A stretch of DNA of 62,680 bases from Aeriscardovia aeriphila (GTDB taxonomy: Bacteria > Actinomycetota > Actinomycetes > Actinomycetales > Bifidobacteriaceae): contig CASERW010000005.1 in the NCBI GenBank assembly GCA_949290445.1, positions 1 to 62,680 on the forward strand, written 5' to 3'. Positions 11,220 through 20,444 of this stretch are shown here, in pieces. The position numbers and the translations under genes are program-made. The notes under the pieces are model-generated. The model saw only the letters and a program-made list of their open reading frames with translations. It did no database searches and was not told the DNA's origin. Positions within the stretch are counted from its first letter, which is position 1; each line of letters begins with the position of its first letter.

Positions 11220-11373
11220 TTAATCTTTGAGTATTTCTCAAGATTATCAACGCTCATGAGCTGAAAGTTTGAGAGGGACGGGCGCTGACTCGTCTCCTCG
11301 GGTATGTGAGGGGTTGTCCGACACGGCAGCCCCTTACATACAACGATTTTGCGAACTAATGTCATACATTAGT
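11220..11373. promoter_or_regulatory. fusA-tuf intergenic region: hairpins and palindrome
   Basis: The 350-base gap between fusA and tuf has three structures before the promoter. First, an inverted pair in which TAATCTTTGAG (from 11220) faces CTCAAGATTA, the latter being a minus-oriented TGATAATCT motif (core 11242-11248). Second, a seven-pair GGGGTTG/CAGCCCC hairpin at 11310-11333 without a clean T run. Third, a perfect palindrome ACTAATGT-cat-ACATTAGT at 11355-11373, which looks like an operator or a small hairpin. None has an assigned role. Confidence 0.5.
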
Positions 11374-11476
11374 GAGTGAAAATCCTTCGCCTGAGTGCTG
11401 GGAAACCACGCTCACAGTGAAGGTGTGGCATCCGTCTGCTTTAGCGGTTAGACTCAAAGAGTTAACACTGCACCGG

Positions 11477-11505
11477 TTGTCATAATCTCAGCAGTTTTGT
11501 AATAT
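11477..11505 (+). promoter_or_regulatory. tuf promoter
   Basis: TTGTCA (11477-11482) and TAATAT (11500-11505) with an exact 17-base spacer give a near-consensus vegetative promoter. The transcript would have a leader of about 50 bases. The spacer contains CATAATCTCAG, a one-base variant of the dispersed motif. Confidence 0.75.
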
Positions 11506-11562
11506 GTAGCGGGGCTTCTGCTCATGTGGCGGAAGCGAACTACGAACGTCCAGGAGGACATA

Positions 11563-12765
11563 ATGGCAGAGAAGGCCAAGTACGTACGCACTAAGCCGCA
11601 TGTCAACATCGGCACCATCGGCCACATTGATCACGGTAAGACTACCCTGACTGCAGCAATCTCCAAGGTTCTGCACGACGAGTACCCGGATCTGAACCAG
11701 GAATATGATTTCAGCCAGATCGATGAGGCTCCAGAAGAGAAGGAACGCGGTATTACCATTAATATCGCGCACATCGAGTACCAGACCGAGAAGCGTCACT
11801 ACGCTCACATCGATGCTCCAGGCCACGCTGATTACGTCAAGAACATGATCACCGGCGCAGCTCAGATGGATGGCGCAATCCTCGTTGTGGCTGCTAACGA
11901 TGGTCCTATGGCTCAGACCCGTGAGCACGTCCTGCTCGCAAAGCAGGTCGGCGTCCCGAAGATCCTCGTCGCTCTGAACAAGTGCGATATGGTTGAGGAC
12001 GAAGAGCTCATCGATCTCGTCGAAGAGGAAACTCGCGACCTGCTCGAAGAGAACGGCTTCGACCGCGACTGCCCAGTCGTGCGCATCTCCGCTTACGGCG
12101 CACTGCACGACGATCAGCCAAACCACGAGCACTGGGTTGAGCAGATCAAGAAGCTCATGGACGCAGTCGATGAGTACATCCCAACCCCAGTTCACGACCT
12201 CGACAAGCCATTCCTCATGCCAATCGAGGATGTCTTCACCATCTCCGGTCGTGGTACCGTGGTCACCGGTCGTATCTCCCGTGGTCAGATCCTCACCAAC
12301 ACCCCAGTTGAGATTGTTGGTCTGAAGGATACCCAGTCCACCACCGTTACCTCCATCGAGACCTTCCACAAGATCATGGATTCCGCTGAGGCTGGCGACA
12401 ACGTCGGTCTGCTCCTCCGCGGTATCAACCGTGACCAGGTCGAGCGTGGTCAGGTGTTGGCTGCTCCAGGTTCCATCACTCCTCACACCGAGTTCAAGGC
12501 CGAGGTTTACGTCCTTACCAAGGACGAGGGCGGCCGCCACACTCCATTCTTCAACAACTATCGTCCACAGTTCTACTTCGGCACCACCGATGTCACTGGT
12601 AGCATCGAGCTCCCAGAGGGCACCGAAATGGTTCAGCCAGGTGATCACGCCAACTTCTCCGTCAAGCTCATCCAGCCTGTCGCAATGGAGAAGGGCCAGA
12701 CTTTCGCAGTCCGCGAGGGTGGCCGCACCGTTGGTTCTGGTCGTGTGACCGAAGTTCTCGACTGA
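11563..12765 (+). CDS. tuf: elongation factor Tu
   Basis: A 400-residue GTPase that delivers aminoacyl-tRNA to the ribosome. GHIDHGKTT (G1), [14 protein letters not shown] (G2), [12 protein letters not shown] (G3) and NKCDMV (G4) are all intact, and domains II and III follow to the usual [14 protein letters not shown] end. The ATG at 11563 follows CAGGAGGACAT; an upstream GTG in frame has no ribosome site. It has its own promoter and is ended by a strong hairpin, so it can be transcribed apart from the str operon. Codon bias is extreme, as for fusA. Confidence 0.99.
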   Translation: MAEKAKYVRTKPHVNIGTIGHIDHGKTTLTAAISKVLHDEYPDLNQEYDFSQIDEAPEEKERGITINIAHIEYQTEKRHYAHIDAPGHADYVKNMITGAAQMDGAILVVAANDGPMAQTREHVLLAKQVGVPKILVALNKCDMVEDEELIDLVEEETRDLLEENGFDRDCPVVRISAYGALHDDQPNHEHWVEQIKKLMDAVDEYIPTPVHDLDKPFLMPIEDVFTISGRGTVVTGRISRGQILTNTPVEIVGLKDTQSTTVTSIETFHKIMDSAEAGDNVGLLLRGINRDQVERGQVLAAPGSITPHTEFKAEVYVLTKDEGGRHTPFFNNYRPQFYFGTTDVTGSIELPEGTEMVQPGDHANFSVKLIQPVAMEKGQTFAVREGGRTVGSGRVTEVLD

Positions 12766-12825
12766 TTGACTTCAGTTGTGACTTGTTCGTGTAAATAGCA
12801 GTTCAGCTGTTTTTACGCCAACGTC

Positions 12826-12857
12826 AAGGGATAGCTTCTTCGGGAGCTATCCCTTTT
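12826..12857 (+). terminator. tuf terminator
   Basis: A hairpin AAGGGATAGCT... paired with ...AGCTATCCCTT closes on a TTCG tetraloop and runs into a T tract. Same loop type as the rpoBC terminator. Confidence 0.93.
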
Positions 12858-12941
12858 TCATGCTCAGCCCTTTTGTTGTGGGGCTGTGGCATACTTAACA
12901 GTTGTCTTCATACGTGATTTTTCTTTGGATGGGATTAGCAA

Positions 12942-13508
12942 ATGGCACAAACCACCAATGACATTAAGAACGGCTCTGTTTTGAATCTCGATGGTCAGCT
13001 TTGGACTGTCGTGAAGTTCCAGCACGTCAAGCCAGGCAAGGGCCCAGCTTTCGTGCGTACCACCATCAAGAACGTTCTGTCTGGTAAGCAGGTTGAGCGC
13101 ACCTTCAACGCTGGTATGAAGGTTGACTTCGAAACCGTGGATAACCGCGATCTGCAGTACTCCTACCGTGATGGCGACAACTTCGTCTTCATGGATATGA
13201 CCACCTACGATCAGGTGATGATTCCTTCCGCACTTATCGGCGACCAGGAGAAGTACCTGCTCGAGGGCACTGAGTGCCAGATCTCCTTCCATGATGGCAC
13301 CCCACTTCAGGTTCAGCTGCCAGCATCTGTTCTTCTCAAGGTCACTCACACCGAGCCAGGCTTGCAGGGTAATCGTTCTAATGCTGGCACTAAGCCAGCC
13401 ACTGTGGAAACCGGTGCTGAAATTCAGGTTCCACTCTTCATTACTGAAGGCGAAGTGGTGAAGGTTGACACTCGCGACGGTTCTTACCTGGGCCGCGAAA
13501 CTAAGTGA
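12942..13508 (+). CDS. efp: elongation factor P
   Basis: A 188-residue EF-P, which relieves ribosome stalling at proline runs. The N-terminal KOW-like domain contains the [10 protein letters not shown] loop with the tip lysine at residue 33, and the central OB and C-terminal domains follow ([13 protein letters not shown]). Length is typical. The ATG at 12942 has only a weak GGGA ribosome site (GATGGGATTAGCAA). It is single, with a terminator after it, and nusB follows as in bifidobacteria. Confidence 0.98.
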   Translation: MAQTTNDIKNGSVLNLDGQLWTVVKFQHVKPGKGPAFVRTTIKNVLSGKQVERTFNAGMKVDFETVDNRDLQYSYRDGDNFVFMDMTTYDQVMIPSALIGDQEKYLLEGTECQISFHDGTPLQVQLPASVLLKVTHTEPGLQGNRSNAGTKPATVETGAEIQVPLFITEGEVVKVDTRDGSYLGRETK

Positions 13509-13561
13509 GTCACCTCACTTCTGACACTCCTCTGCTGTGAGCGCAGGCAGGGGAGAGGAAC

Positions 13562-13589
13562 AAGCCTTCGAGTTTACTCGGAGGCTTTT
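13562..13589 (+). terminator. efp terminator
   Basis: An 11-pair hairpin, AAGCCTTCGAG with CTCGGAGGCTT (one G-T pair), with a TTTA loop and a short T run. Confidence 0.85.
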
Positions 13590-13622
13590 GCGCCACTTAT
13601 AGGCAGACATGAGGAGGACTGG

Positions 13623-14399
13623 ATGGCACGCTCTACCGCACGGAAAAGGGCATTGAACACTCTGTATGAAGCTGATATGAAGGATGCTGACATTCTCGAT
13701 CTGCTCGCTGAACGCGAGAAGAACCCGGGAGCCGACACCCCACTTCCAGAGTATGCCTCGGACATCGTGCGTGGTGTGGCACAGCATTATAAGCGCATCA
13801 ACGGTATGATCAACGAACACGCTTCGTGGAAGATTTCGCGAATGGCTGTCGTCGACCGCAATATTTTGCGCATGGGCGTGTGGGAGATCGTCTACAACGA
13901 CGAAATTCCCGCTCCTGTTGCCATCGATGAAGCTCTCGCTCTGGCCAAGAAGCTCTCTGACGCCGACTCGCCAAGCTTCATTCACGCTGTTCTCTCTGCC
14001 ATCAGCGACGACCCGAATGCCGTTCCTGAAAACGACGACCAGTCGCAGCGCTCGCGCGGCCTGTCTCGCTCCCCCAAACAAAGCGAAACCGAGATTATCA
14101 CTGCTGATAACACCGCACGCGACGAGCAGTACGGTGACAGCGCGGATGAGGATGTTGACCTTGATAATCTCAGTTTCTCCTCTTTGAGTGACGATGAGCG
14201 CAAGCCGGGAACTTTCTCCTCGCTGATTCCTGCCGCAGAACGTCGCCGTCGCCGTGCGTTTGTGACGCTGTCTCGCCGTAGAATTCTCCTTAAAGCTCGG
14301 AATGCTGCTTGGCCGTTTAACCCAACGAACCGTGAACAGCAGCAGGCAGAATATCTGTTGCAGCGAGCTGTGATTCGCATGCGACGCAGAGGGAAGTGA
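13623..14399 (+). CDS. nusB: transcription antitermination factor NusB with C-terminal extension
   Basis: Residues 1 to about 130 are a standard NusB domain (MARSTARKRALNTLYEADMKD, then INEHASWKISRMAVVDRNILRMGVWEI and ALALAKKLSDADSPSFIHAVL), which binds boxA RNA with S10 for rRNA antitermination. The protein is 258 residues, about 100 longer than usual. The extension has an acidic, serine-rich linker and then a strongly basic segment (AERRRRRAFVTLSRRR... to RRRGK). Two TGATAATCT motifs, in opposite orientations, lie in the linker (cores 14093 and 14163). AGGAGG precedes the ATG. gmk follows after six bases, where bifidobacteria usually have carA and carB between the two. Confidence 0.93.
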   Translation: MARSTARKRALNTLYEADMKDADILDLLAEREKNPGADTPLPEYASDIVRGVAQHYKRINGMINEHASWKISRMAVVDRNILRMGVWEIVYNDEIPAPVAIDEALALAKKLSDADSPSFIHAVLSAISDDPNAVPENDDQSQRSRGLSRSPKQSETEIITADNTARDEQYGDSADEDVDLDNLSFSSLSDDERKPGTFSSLIPAAERRRRRAFVTLSRRRILLKARNAAWPFNPTNREQQQAEYLLQRAVIRMRRRGK

Positions 14400-14405
14400 G
14401 GATTT

Positions 14406-15083
14406 ATGGCTGAGAAGAAAGATAAGACCAGCTGGTTTCGCCGCGCTTCTCAAGGAGTAACGAGCCGTTTTAGCAAGCCACAAGCTCATCCGCGTCGCCG
14501 CCTCGTCGTGCTCTCCGGCCCTACAGCCGTTGGTAAGGGAACTGTTGAGGCCGCTTTGACGAAGGCCCATCCTCAGGTATGGGTCTCGGTTTCCGCAACG
14601 ACTCGTGCACCCCGGCCGGGTGAAGTGGACGGTAAAACGTATTACTTCCTTACCGAAGACCAGTTCGAGCAAATGCGACGCAATAACGAGTTCTTGGAAA
14701 CCGCTATTGTGCACAATATGGCGCACTATGGAACGCCTTTGCAGCCGGTGCTTGACCACTTACAAGATGGTGTGCCTACGATCTTGGAAATCGATTTGCA
14801 AGGTGCTCGACGCGTGAGGGAACGCGCTGCTGAGCTGGGCTTGGATGTGCTCTTCGTTTTCCTAGCTCCACCGAGCTTCGATGATTTGATTACCAGACTT
14901 GCTGAACGTGGTACTGAAAATCCTGAGCAAAGGATGAAGAGGCTGGCCACCGCGCGAGTCGAGCTTGCCGCCGAAAAAGAGTTCGACGTGGTGATTACCA
15001 ATACGCATGTCGACGAGGCTGCGGAAGAGCTGTGGCGTGTGATTTGCCGAGAGTATGGCGTGGACCCGGAAACGGGAAAGTGA
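14406..15083 (+). CDS. gmk: guanylate kinase
   Basis: A 225-residue GMP kinase making GDP from GMP and ATP. The P-loop GPTAVGKGTV is preceded by an extra N-terminal segment of about 35 basic residues. The GMP-binding VSATTRAPRPGEVDG and HNMAHYGTP motifs and the EIDLQGARRVRE strand follow. In many actinobacteria the N-terminal extension carries an IHF-like segment; here it is short and not recognisable. The start at 14406 uses GTGAGG overlapping the end of nusB, so the two genes are coupled. Confidence is high. Confidence 0.97.
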   Translation: MAEKKDKTSWFRRASQGVTSRFSKPQAHPRRRLVVLSGPTAVGKGTVEAALTKAHPQVWVSVSATTRAPRPGEVDGKTYYFLTEDQFEQMRRNNEFLETAIVHNMAHYGTPLQPVLDHLQDGVPTILEIDLQGARRVRERAAELGLDVLFVFLAPPSFDDLITRLAERGTENPEQRMKRLATARVELAAEKEFDVVITNTHVDEAAEELWRVICREYGVDPETGK

Positions 15084-15141
15084 ACTTGGCAATTGACCAC
15101 AGGATTCACTAGACTGGAAAGTTGTCTGAATGGAGGGACTC

Positions 15142-15429
15142 ATGGCAATTGGAACTGAGCCGACACCACAGGGAGTCGTCAATCCTACCATCGATCATCT
15201 GTTGGAACACACCAACGGCAACAAGTATGCTTTGGTCGTTTTCGCAGCCAAGCGTGCTCGCCAGCTGAACTCTTACTGGAGCCAGGCGAGCGAGGGCATC
15301 ATTCAAAGCGTGGGCCCGCTCGTTGACGCGAATAAGGAAGATAAGCAGCTGACTGTTGCTTTCCGCGAGATCGACGAGGGTGTTCTCGAAGAGCATCTCG
15401 CTGCGGATGACGAAAATGAGGGACGCTGA
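15142..15429 (+). CDS. rpoZ: RNA polymerase omega subunit
   Basis: A 95-residue omega subunit, which helps assemble beta' into RNA polymerase. The core [20 protein letters not shown] is diagnostic, and the C-terminus ends in a short acidic helix typical of actinobacteria. The ATG at 15142 follows GGAGGG; an in-frame ATG 12 bases upstream lies inside that ribosome site. It is downstream of gmk by about 58 bases and closed by a terminator. Confidence 0.96.
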   Translation: MAIGTEPTPQGVVNPTIDHLLEHTNGNKYALVVFAAKRARQLNSYWSQASEGIIQSVGPLVDANKEDKQLTVAFREIDEGVLEEHLAADDENEGR

Positions 15430-15453
15430 GCTCACTCACCGTTTCTGTTATGA

Positions 15454-15483
15454 GGCCTTCCTCGAGTGAGGGAGGCCCTTTTT
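15454..15483 (+). terminator. rpoZ terminator
   Basis: A ten-pair hairpin (15454-15463 with 15468-15477, one G-T pair), loop GAGT, then a T run. It separates gmk-rpoZ from metK. Confidence 0.88.
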
Positions 15484-15521
15484 GTATGAACTATTTGATA
15501 AACAAGCTCAAAGGAGAGGGT

Positions 15522-16763
15522 ATGACCGAGTTGCAACTGCTCACTGCTGAGGCAGTCACCGAGGGGCATCCGGATAAAATCTGCGACCAAATTTCCGACG
15601 CGATTCTCGATGACATGTTGCGCTCTGACCCCAACTCTCATGTTGCCGTGGAAACCTGTGCAGCAACTGGTACCTTCTTCGTCTTCGGCGAGGTGAACAC
15701 GGAGGCCTACACCGATATTCAAGCGGTAGTGCGCTCCGTGCTTAAGCGCATTGGTTACGATTCCAGCGAGATCGGCCTCGACTATCGCTCCTGCGGTGTT
15801 GTCTCCTCGATTGGCCAGCAGTCGGCAGAAATTGAGCAGGGCGTGGACCGTGTGCATCGCCACGCCGATATGACGGGCGCCGAAAAGGAAGAGCTGTACG
15901 CGACGACCGGCGCTGGCGACCAGGGCGTGGTGTTTGGTTATGCGAGCGACGAGACGGATGTCCTCATGCCGTTCCCCATTACCGTGGCTCAGCGTCTGGC
16001 ACAGCGACTGGCCGAGGTGCGCAAGAAGCATATTGTTCCTGCCCTGCGCCCGGATGGTAAGACGCAGGTCAGCGTCGAATACGGCGATGACGGTTATCCT
16101 CGCGCTATTCGTACGGTTCTCATCTCCACTCAGCACGACCCAGATGTTGAACAGACGTGGCTCAAGGCTCAACTTCGCGAGCACGTGATCACTCCGGTTT
16201 TGCAGCAGGTGTGCGCTGCGGCTGAGCAGGCGTCTACTCACGCTGTTGAGCACGATTCGTATAAGCTGCTGGTTAACCCTACGGGCTCTTTCGTTTTGGG
16301 TGGGCCTGCCGCCGACTCCGGATTAACAGGACGCAAAATCATCGTCGACACGTATGGTGGTGCGGCTCATCACGGTGGTGGTGCCTTCTCTGGTAAGGAT
16401 GCGACCAAGGTGGATCGTTCTGCCGCTTATGCTGCTCGCTGGGTGGCGAAGAATGTGGTGGCTGCAGGTTTGGCGCATCGTTGCGAGGTTCAGATTGCTT
16501 ACGCTATCGGTGTTGCTGAACCGGTGGCTATTAATATCGACACTTTCGGTACGCAGACTCCGGGTATTACTCATGCTCAGATTGAGGCTGCCGTTCGTGA
16601 GGTGTTTGACCTTCGTCCGGCGGCGATTATTGATGAGCTCGACTTGCTCAAGCCGGTTTATGAGAAAACGAGCTGCTACGGTCATTTCGGCCGTACGGAT
16701 GCTGATTTTACCTGGGAGAGTGTGTCGCGCGCTGAGCAGTTGCGCGCTGCAATTGAGAGCTGA
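15522..16763 (+). CDS. metK: S-adenosylmethionine synthetase
   Basis: A 413-residue enzyme making S-adenosylmethionine from methionine and [24 protein letters not shown], the [12 protein letters not shown] hexapeptide region and the signature [13 protein letters not shown] with the following GGGAFSGKD are all visible. Length is normal. The ATG at 15522 follows AAGGAGAGG; a long upstream open frame runs through the rpoZ terminator and is not used. The 174 bases between it and priA contain a candidate promoter. Confidence 0.98.
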   Translation: MTELQLLTAEAVTEGHPDKICDQISDAILDDMLRSDPNSHVAVETCAATGTFFVFGEVNTEAYTDIQAVVRSVLKRIGYDSSEIGLDYRSCGVVSSIGQQSAEIEQGVDRVHRHADMTGAEKEELYATTGAGDQGVVFGYASDETDVLMPFPITVAQRLAQRLAEVRKKHIVPALRPDGKTQVSVEYGDDGYPRAIRTVLISTQHDPDVEQTWLKAQLREHVITPVLQQVCAAAEQASTHAVEHDSYKLLVNPTGSFVLGGPAADSGLTGRKIIVDTYGGAAHHGGGAFSGKDATKVDRSAAYAARWVAKNVVAAGLAHRCEVQIAYAIGVAEPVAINIDTFGTQTPGITHAQIEAAVREVFDLRPAAIIDELDLLKPVYEKTSCYGHFGRTDADFTWESVSRAEQLRAAIES

Positions 16764-16875
16764 GGCTGAGCTAGGTTTGACGCTGTTCGCGCCGAGGTGA
16801 GCTACAGTTTTCGCACTCAGCAGGCTCCCAGCGCGTCACATCTGTGTTGCGAGTTTTCCACAGTTTGCGCGTTTT

Positions 16876-16904
16876 CTGACGTCCCGTTTGGCGCGGGCTA
16901 GAAT
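16876..16904 (+). promoter_or_regulatory. possible priA promoter
   Basis: CTGACG (16876-16881) and TAGAAT (16899-16904), 17 bases apart. A minus-oriented TGATAATCT motif (core 16912-16918) would fall at or just after the transcription start. Confidence 0.45.
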
Positions 16905-16937
16905 TGAAGAAGATTATCAGTACCCAGGAAGGGAGGA

Positions 16938-19511
16938 GTGGTGGCCGATCAACCCGTTCAGCTTGCTCTCGATATTCCTGGCGTGGAAGTGAAGCCTCAG
17001 ACGAGCACTGATAATCTTCAGAAAGTGGGCGTGAGCCACCGCGAGCTCGTCGCGCACGTCGTTATTCTCGTCACCGCCATTCATATGGCACAAACTTTCA
17101 CGTATTCCATCCCGCCTGCGCTGGCCGACACTCTTGAGCCGGGGATGGCCGTCAGTGTGCCGTTTGGCAGGCGCGTGGTCACAGGCTTTGTGTGGAGTAG
17201 GGGTGTGGAAACGGTCAGCGTGTCGCTCAAACCGATCCGCGCGCAGCTGTCCACTCGAGTGCTGATCAACGGGCAAATGCGCCGCGACGTCGAAGAAATC
17301 GCCCGCTTGTATGGTGGCACCCGCGCTGAAATTCTTTCCCTGGCATTCCCTACGCATAATGCGCGTGTGGAGCAGGAGCGAGATTGGGACTTTTTCGCGG
17401 CTAAAGCGCGCGGCGAGCAGCGTTTTACACGCTCTGTTGATGAAGATCTGCTCGAAGAAATGACGACGCGCGAGCTCAGTGATTACCGCGGAAGTCTTGC
17501 CGTGCACACGCTGATCGGTGCTCGCCAGGATGACGAGGTAAGTGCGGGTGAGGAGCTCGGGACCGAGGAAGGTGCGGTTGGCGCGGCTGGAGAGCGAGCG
17601 GCTGAGGAAGGCGTGACCGAGGAAGGTGCGCAGCTGGCATCACGACGCTTGGTAATCTGGGACGTTGTGCCGGGCTTTTCGCGCTGGGTGAGCGACATCG
17701 CATGGATGATCGTGCAAGCCAAGCAAGCCGGCCGGCCAGTCGTGTGTGTGCTACCCAGCAGCTCGCACATCGCCAGGCTTTCAGCAGCCCTTCACCGCTA
17801 CGGGCTCGTGAGTTTGGAAAGTATTGCAGCGCGCGAAGATGCGCTCAAGCGCGAGATCAGCCACACCAAGAAGCAAGCCCACGCCCAAGGTGTACTGTCC
17901 AGAAAGCTCGCGCGAACCATCAAAAAGCTCACCAAAGAAGGCCAAACCAGCGACGAGCTTCAAGACATGGCACAACAAGCACAAGCTGCCAGCGAAGCAT
18001 ACGAGCGGTTGAGCGGGCATGTGCACAATCTGGAGGACGCACAAGCAAGCCTCGAGCGCGAACTCACGGAGGCGACTGGCCCGCTGGCTGACTACTGCAC
18101 TCTCGATTCCTCCACCTCACCTCTGACCCGCTCACGCTCTCTGACAGCCCTGAGCTCGGGGGCAGTGACCTGCGTTCTGGGCACTCGCGCGAGCATGTAC
18201 GCGCCGGTGGGAAAGAACGCGCTGTTCATCTGCATGAGTGAGAACGCTTACGTTTACTCCGATGGCGAGCAGCCGTACGCTTCGGTTTCTGGCGTGTTGC
18301 GTCTGCGTGCACGCTTGCACGACGGCCTCTACGTTGCGGTCAGCCTTTCTCGTAGCGCTCAAGCTCAGTTTGACGTTGAAACGGGTGCGGCGCTGAGCGT
18401 TCAAGGTACCCAGGAGGCTCGGCATGCGATTCACGTGAGCTGGCTGAACCGCGAATTCTTGCAATCTCACGATGAGCCGCGCCTGTCCGCGCGCATTCCC
18501 CGCTACGCCGTGGGTGTGATGACGCAAGCGCTCAACGAAGGCCCGGTGCTCGTGCTGGCCGATCACGCTGGGTTTGCTTTGGTTTTGACCTGCGATTCGT
18601 GCCACCATGCTGCTCGCTGTTCGCGCTGTACTGGCCCATTGCGTGAGATTGACAGTGCTGGCCACATCCAATGCGCCTGGTGTGGGGCAAGTGCGACGCA
18701 ATGGGTGTGCCCTAACTGTGGCAACACGAGTTTGAGAAAGCTGAAGGTGGGTGCGCAGGGAACCGCGCGAGAGGTGAGCATGCTGATGAAAAGCCAGCAG
18801 GTCATCGTTTCGCAGCCGGCGAGCCCGCAGTTCCCTCGAGGCCCGATCGCCCAGATTGATGCAAGCCCGCGGGTGGTTGTCGCGACGGCAAACGCAATCC
18901 CCAAAGTGAACGGTGGGGGATATTCTGCGGTGATAATCTTGGACGCTTGGGCAAGCCAGTATGACCAGAGGCTTGATGCGAGAACGGATACTCTCAACCT
19001 GTGGATGGCCGAGGCAAGCCAAGTCAAACTCGGCGGGCAGGTGTTGCTCATCGGCGAGTGTGATCCGTTTATTGCGGATGCTTTGTGCAATTGGGATGCG
19101 CAGAGTTTGGCGCGTGCGGAGCTGGAGGAGAGGCGTCAAACAGGATTACCACCGATTGTCGCGGCCGCCAGCGTGTGGGGCGATTATCCGGCCGTTATGC
19201 AAGCTGTGGAAAGCGTGGATGTGGATTCCTTCCCGCCGCTGGTCGCTTCGCTTTATGGCAAGGATGGGCAGCTGCATGAAGTAGAGGTTCCTCGCGTCAT
19301 GGGCCCTGTTTCCGTGCAATTGCGCGAAACGGAGCGTAAAGCACCGCCACTGGCTGGAGCGTCGGAGCGAGTGAAAGTGATTGTTCGCGTGCCGCTCTCC
19401 TCTCGTCAAGAGTTGGCGACGCGTTTGCACCAGGCGGCGAGCTTGGTCAGCATTCAGCGGCAGGGGGAGCTGCGCTTTTGGATGGATCCCAAGAATCTGG
19501 CGATTCGCTGA
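16938..19511 (+). CDS. priA: primosomal protein N' (PriA), actinobacterial type
   Basis: An 857-residue PriA homologue, which restarts stalled replication forks. The N-terminal DNA-binding domain (VVILVTAIHMAQTFTYSIP, then VPFGRRVVTGFVW) is clear. The C-terminal half has the zinc-binding region with paired cysteines (CDSCHHAARCSRC, CAWCGASATQWVCPNC). The helicase Walker A is not recognisable, which is common in actinobacterial PriA and suggests a protein without ATPase activity. A low-complexity Glu/Gly segment (about residues 195-235) and a coiled coil (about 300-380) are inserted. Start is GTG 16938 or the next GTG; both follow GGGAGG. It contains two plus-strand TGATAATCT motifs (17010, 18932). 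Confidence 0.9.
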   Translation: MVADQPVQLALDIPGVEVKPQTSTDNLQKVGVSHRELVAHVVILVTAIHMAQTFTYSIPPALADTLEPGMAVSVPFGRRVVTGFVWSRGVETVSVSLKPIRAQLSTRVLINGQMRRDVEEIARLYGGTRAEILSLAFPTHNARVEQERDWDFFAAKARGEQRFTRSVDEDLLEEMTTRELSDYRGSLAVHTLIGARQDDEVSAGEELGTEEGAVGAAGERAAEEGVTEEGAQLASRRLVIWDVVPGFSRWVSDIAWMIVQAKQAGRPVVCVLPSSSHIARLSAALHRYGLVSLESIAAREDALKREISHTKKQAHAQGVLSRKLARTIKKLTKEGQTSDELQDMAQQAQAASEAYERLSGHVHNLEDAQASLERELTEATGPLADYCTLDSSTSPLTRSRSLTALSSGAVTCVLGTRASMYAPVGKNALFICMSENAYVYSDGEQPYASVSGVLRLRARLHDGLYVAVSLSRSAQAQFDVETGAALSVQGTQEARHAIHVSWLNREFLQSHDEPRLSARIPRYAVGVMTQALNEGPVLVLADHAGFALVLTCDSCHHAARCSRCTGPLREIDSAGHIQCAWCGASATQWVCPNCGNTSLRKLKVGAQGTAREVSMLMKSQQVIVSQPASPQFPRGPIAQIDASPRVVVATANAIPKVNGGGYSAVIILDAWASQYDQRLDARTDTLNLWMAEASQVKLGGQVLLIGECDPFIADALCNWDAQSLARAELEERRQTGLPPIVAAASVWGDYPAVMQAVESVDVDSFPPLVASLYGKDGQLHEVEVPRVMGPVSVQLRETERKAPPLAGASERVKVIVRVPLSSRQELATRLHQAASLVSIQRQGELRFWMDPKNLAIR

Positions 19512-19621
19512 GGTTGACGAAAGTTTTCCACAGTCGGGCTTCGCGCTCGGCGAGGAGTAAACCTCAGCCGTAGAATAGAAGGCAGTGAAAAGCTGAACTG
19601 ATAATCTCATGAAGGAGAAAA

Positions 19622-20398
19622 ATGACTTTTGTCGACCTTACGCCTGCGCACACGCACTTGAGCGCCGAAGAGCTGCGCCGCACGCAAGGAGAGCCCAACC
19701 AGGAAGTCCAGTGTCGTTTTGCCACGGTGAAGCGCGCAACCACCCCTATTACCGACGTCGTGTTTGACTTTGGCGAGGTGCTGGTGCATTGGGACCCGGC
19801 CGGTCCGCTTTCCTCGCGTTTTGACGAGGAGATGATCCGCCAGTTCCGCGACAACGAGCTGTCGGGTTTTGACGATGCCAATGCGGTGTCGGATAACGGC
19901 GAAAGCTTGGAGGATGCCGTCGCTCAAATGACTCCTCACCCGGGCCCGTGGGCTGAAATGATGCGCTTCTACCTTGAGCGTTTCGACCAGTCGCTGATGG
20001 GTGAAATCCCGGGCGCTCGCCAGTTGATTGAGGACCTTCATCAGGCCGGTTACCGTTGCTGGGGTCTGTCCAACTGGTCACCGGAGAACTTCTACTGGGT
20101 GCCACGCCGCTATCCGATCATCCACGAGCTCGACGGCTACCTGGTGTCGGGCTTCATCCATCAGATCAAGCCAAACCGCGATATTTTTGAAACCGCCTCT
20201 CACACCTTCGGCTATGAGCCTGAGCGCGCGGTGTTTATTGACGATAAGCCATCGAATGTGCAAGCTGCTCGCGATTTTGGCATGGGTGGTATTGTTCAGC
20301 GTTCTGCCCAGCAGGTTCGCGAGGATCTGATCGCCATGGGCGTGAATATTCCTGCAGTGATGACAAGTGTGGAGCAGGCGAGCGGTTTCCGCGCCTAA
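19622..20398 (+). CDS. HAD-superfamily hydrolase (HAD-IA)
   Basis: A 258-residue haloacid-dehalogenase-like phosphatase. Motif I is DFGEVL (the nucleophile Asp replaced at neither metal position), motif II is GLSNWS, and motif IV is FIDDKPSNVQAA. The helical cap lies between I and II. The first 45 residues are extra to the core. It most resembles the YihX-type sugar-phosphate phosphatases; the substrate cannot be told from the sequence. A TAGAAT element and a TGATAATCT motif (core 19600) lie just before the AAGGAG ribosome site. It sits between priA and fmt, a place where many actinobacteria have unrelated genes. Confidence 0.85.
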   Translation: MTFVDLTPAHTHLSAEELRRTQGEPNQEVQCRFATVKRATTPITDVVFDFGEVLVHWDPAGPLSSRFDEEMIRQFRDNELSGFDDANAVSDNGESLEDAVAQMTPHPGPWAEMMRFYLERFDQSLMGEIPGARQLIEDLHQAGYRCWGLSNWSPENFYWVPRRYPIIHELDGYLVSGFIHQIKPNRDIFETASHTFGYEPERAVFIDDKPSNVQAARDFGMGGIVQRSAQQVREDLIAMGVNIPAVMTSVEQASGFRA

Positions 20399-20444
20399 AT
20401 GCCGCAAGATTACCACGCTTCGACACAGTTGTGAAAGGGTGAAC

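Noticed and set aside
9047-11365. Antisense open frame of 772 codons across fusA
   Set aside because: Same artefact: the biased codons of fusA leave few stops in the mirrored frame. No homology features.
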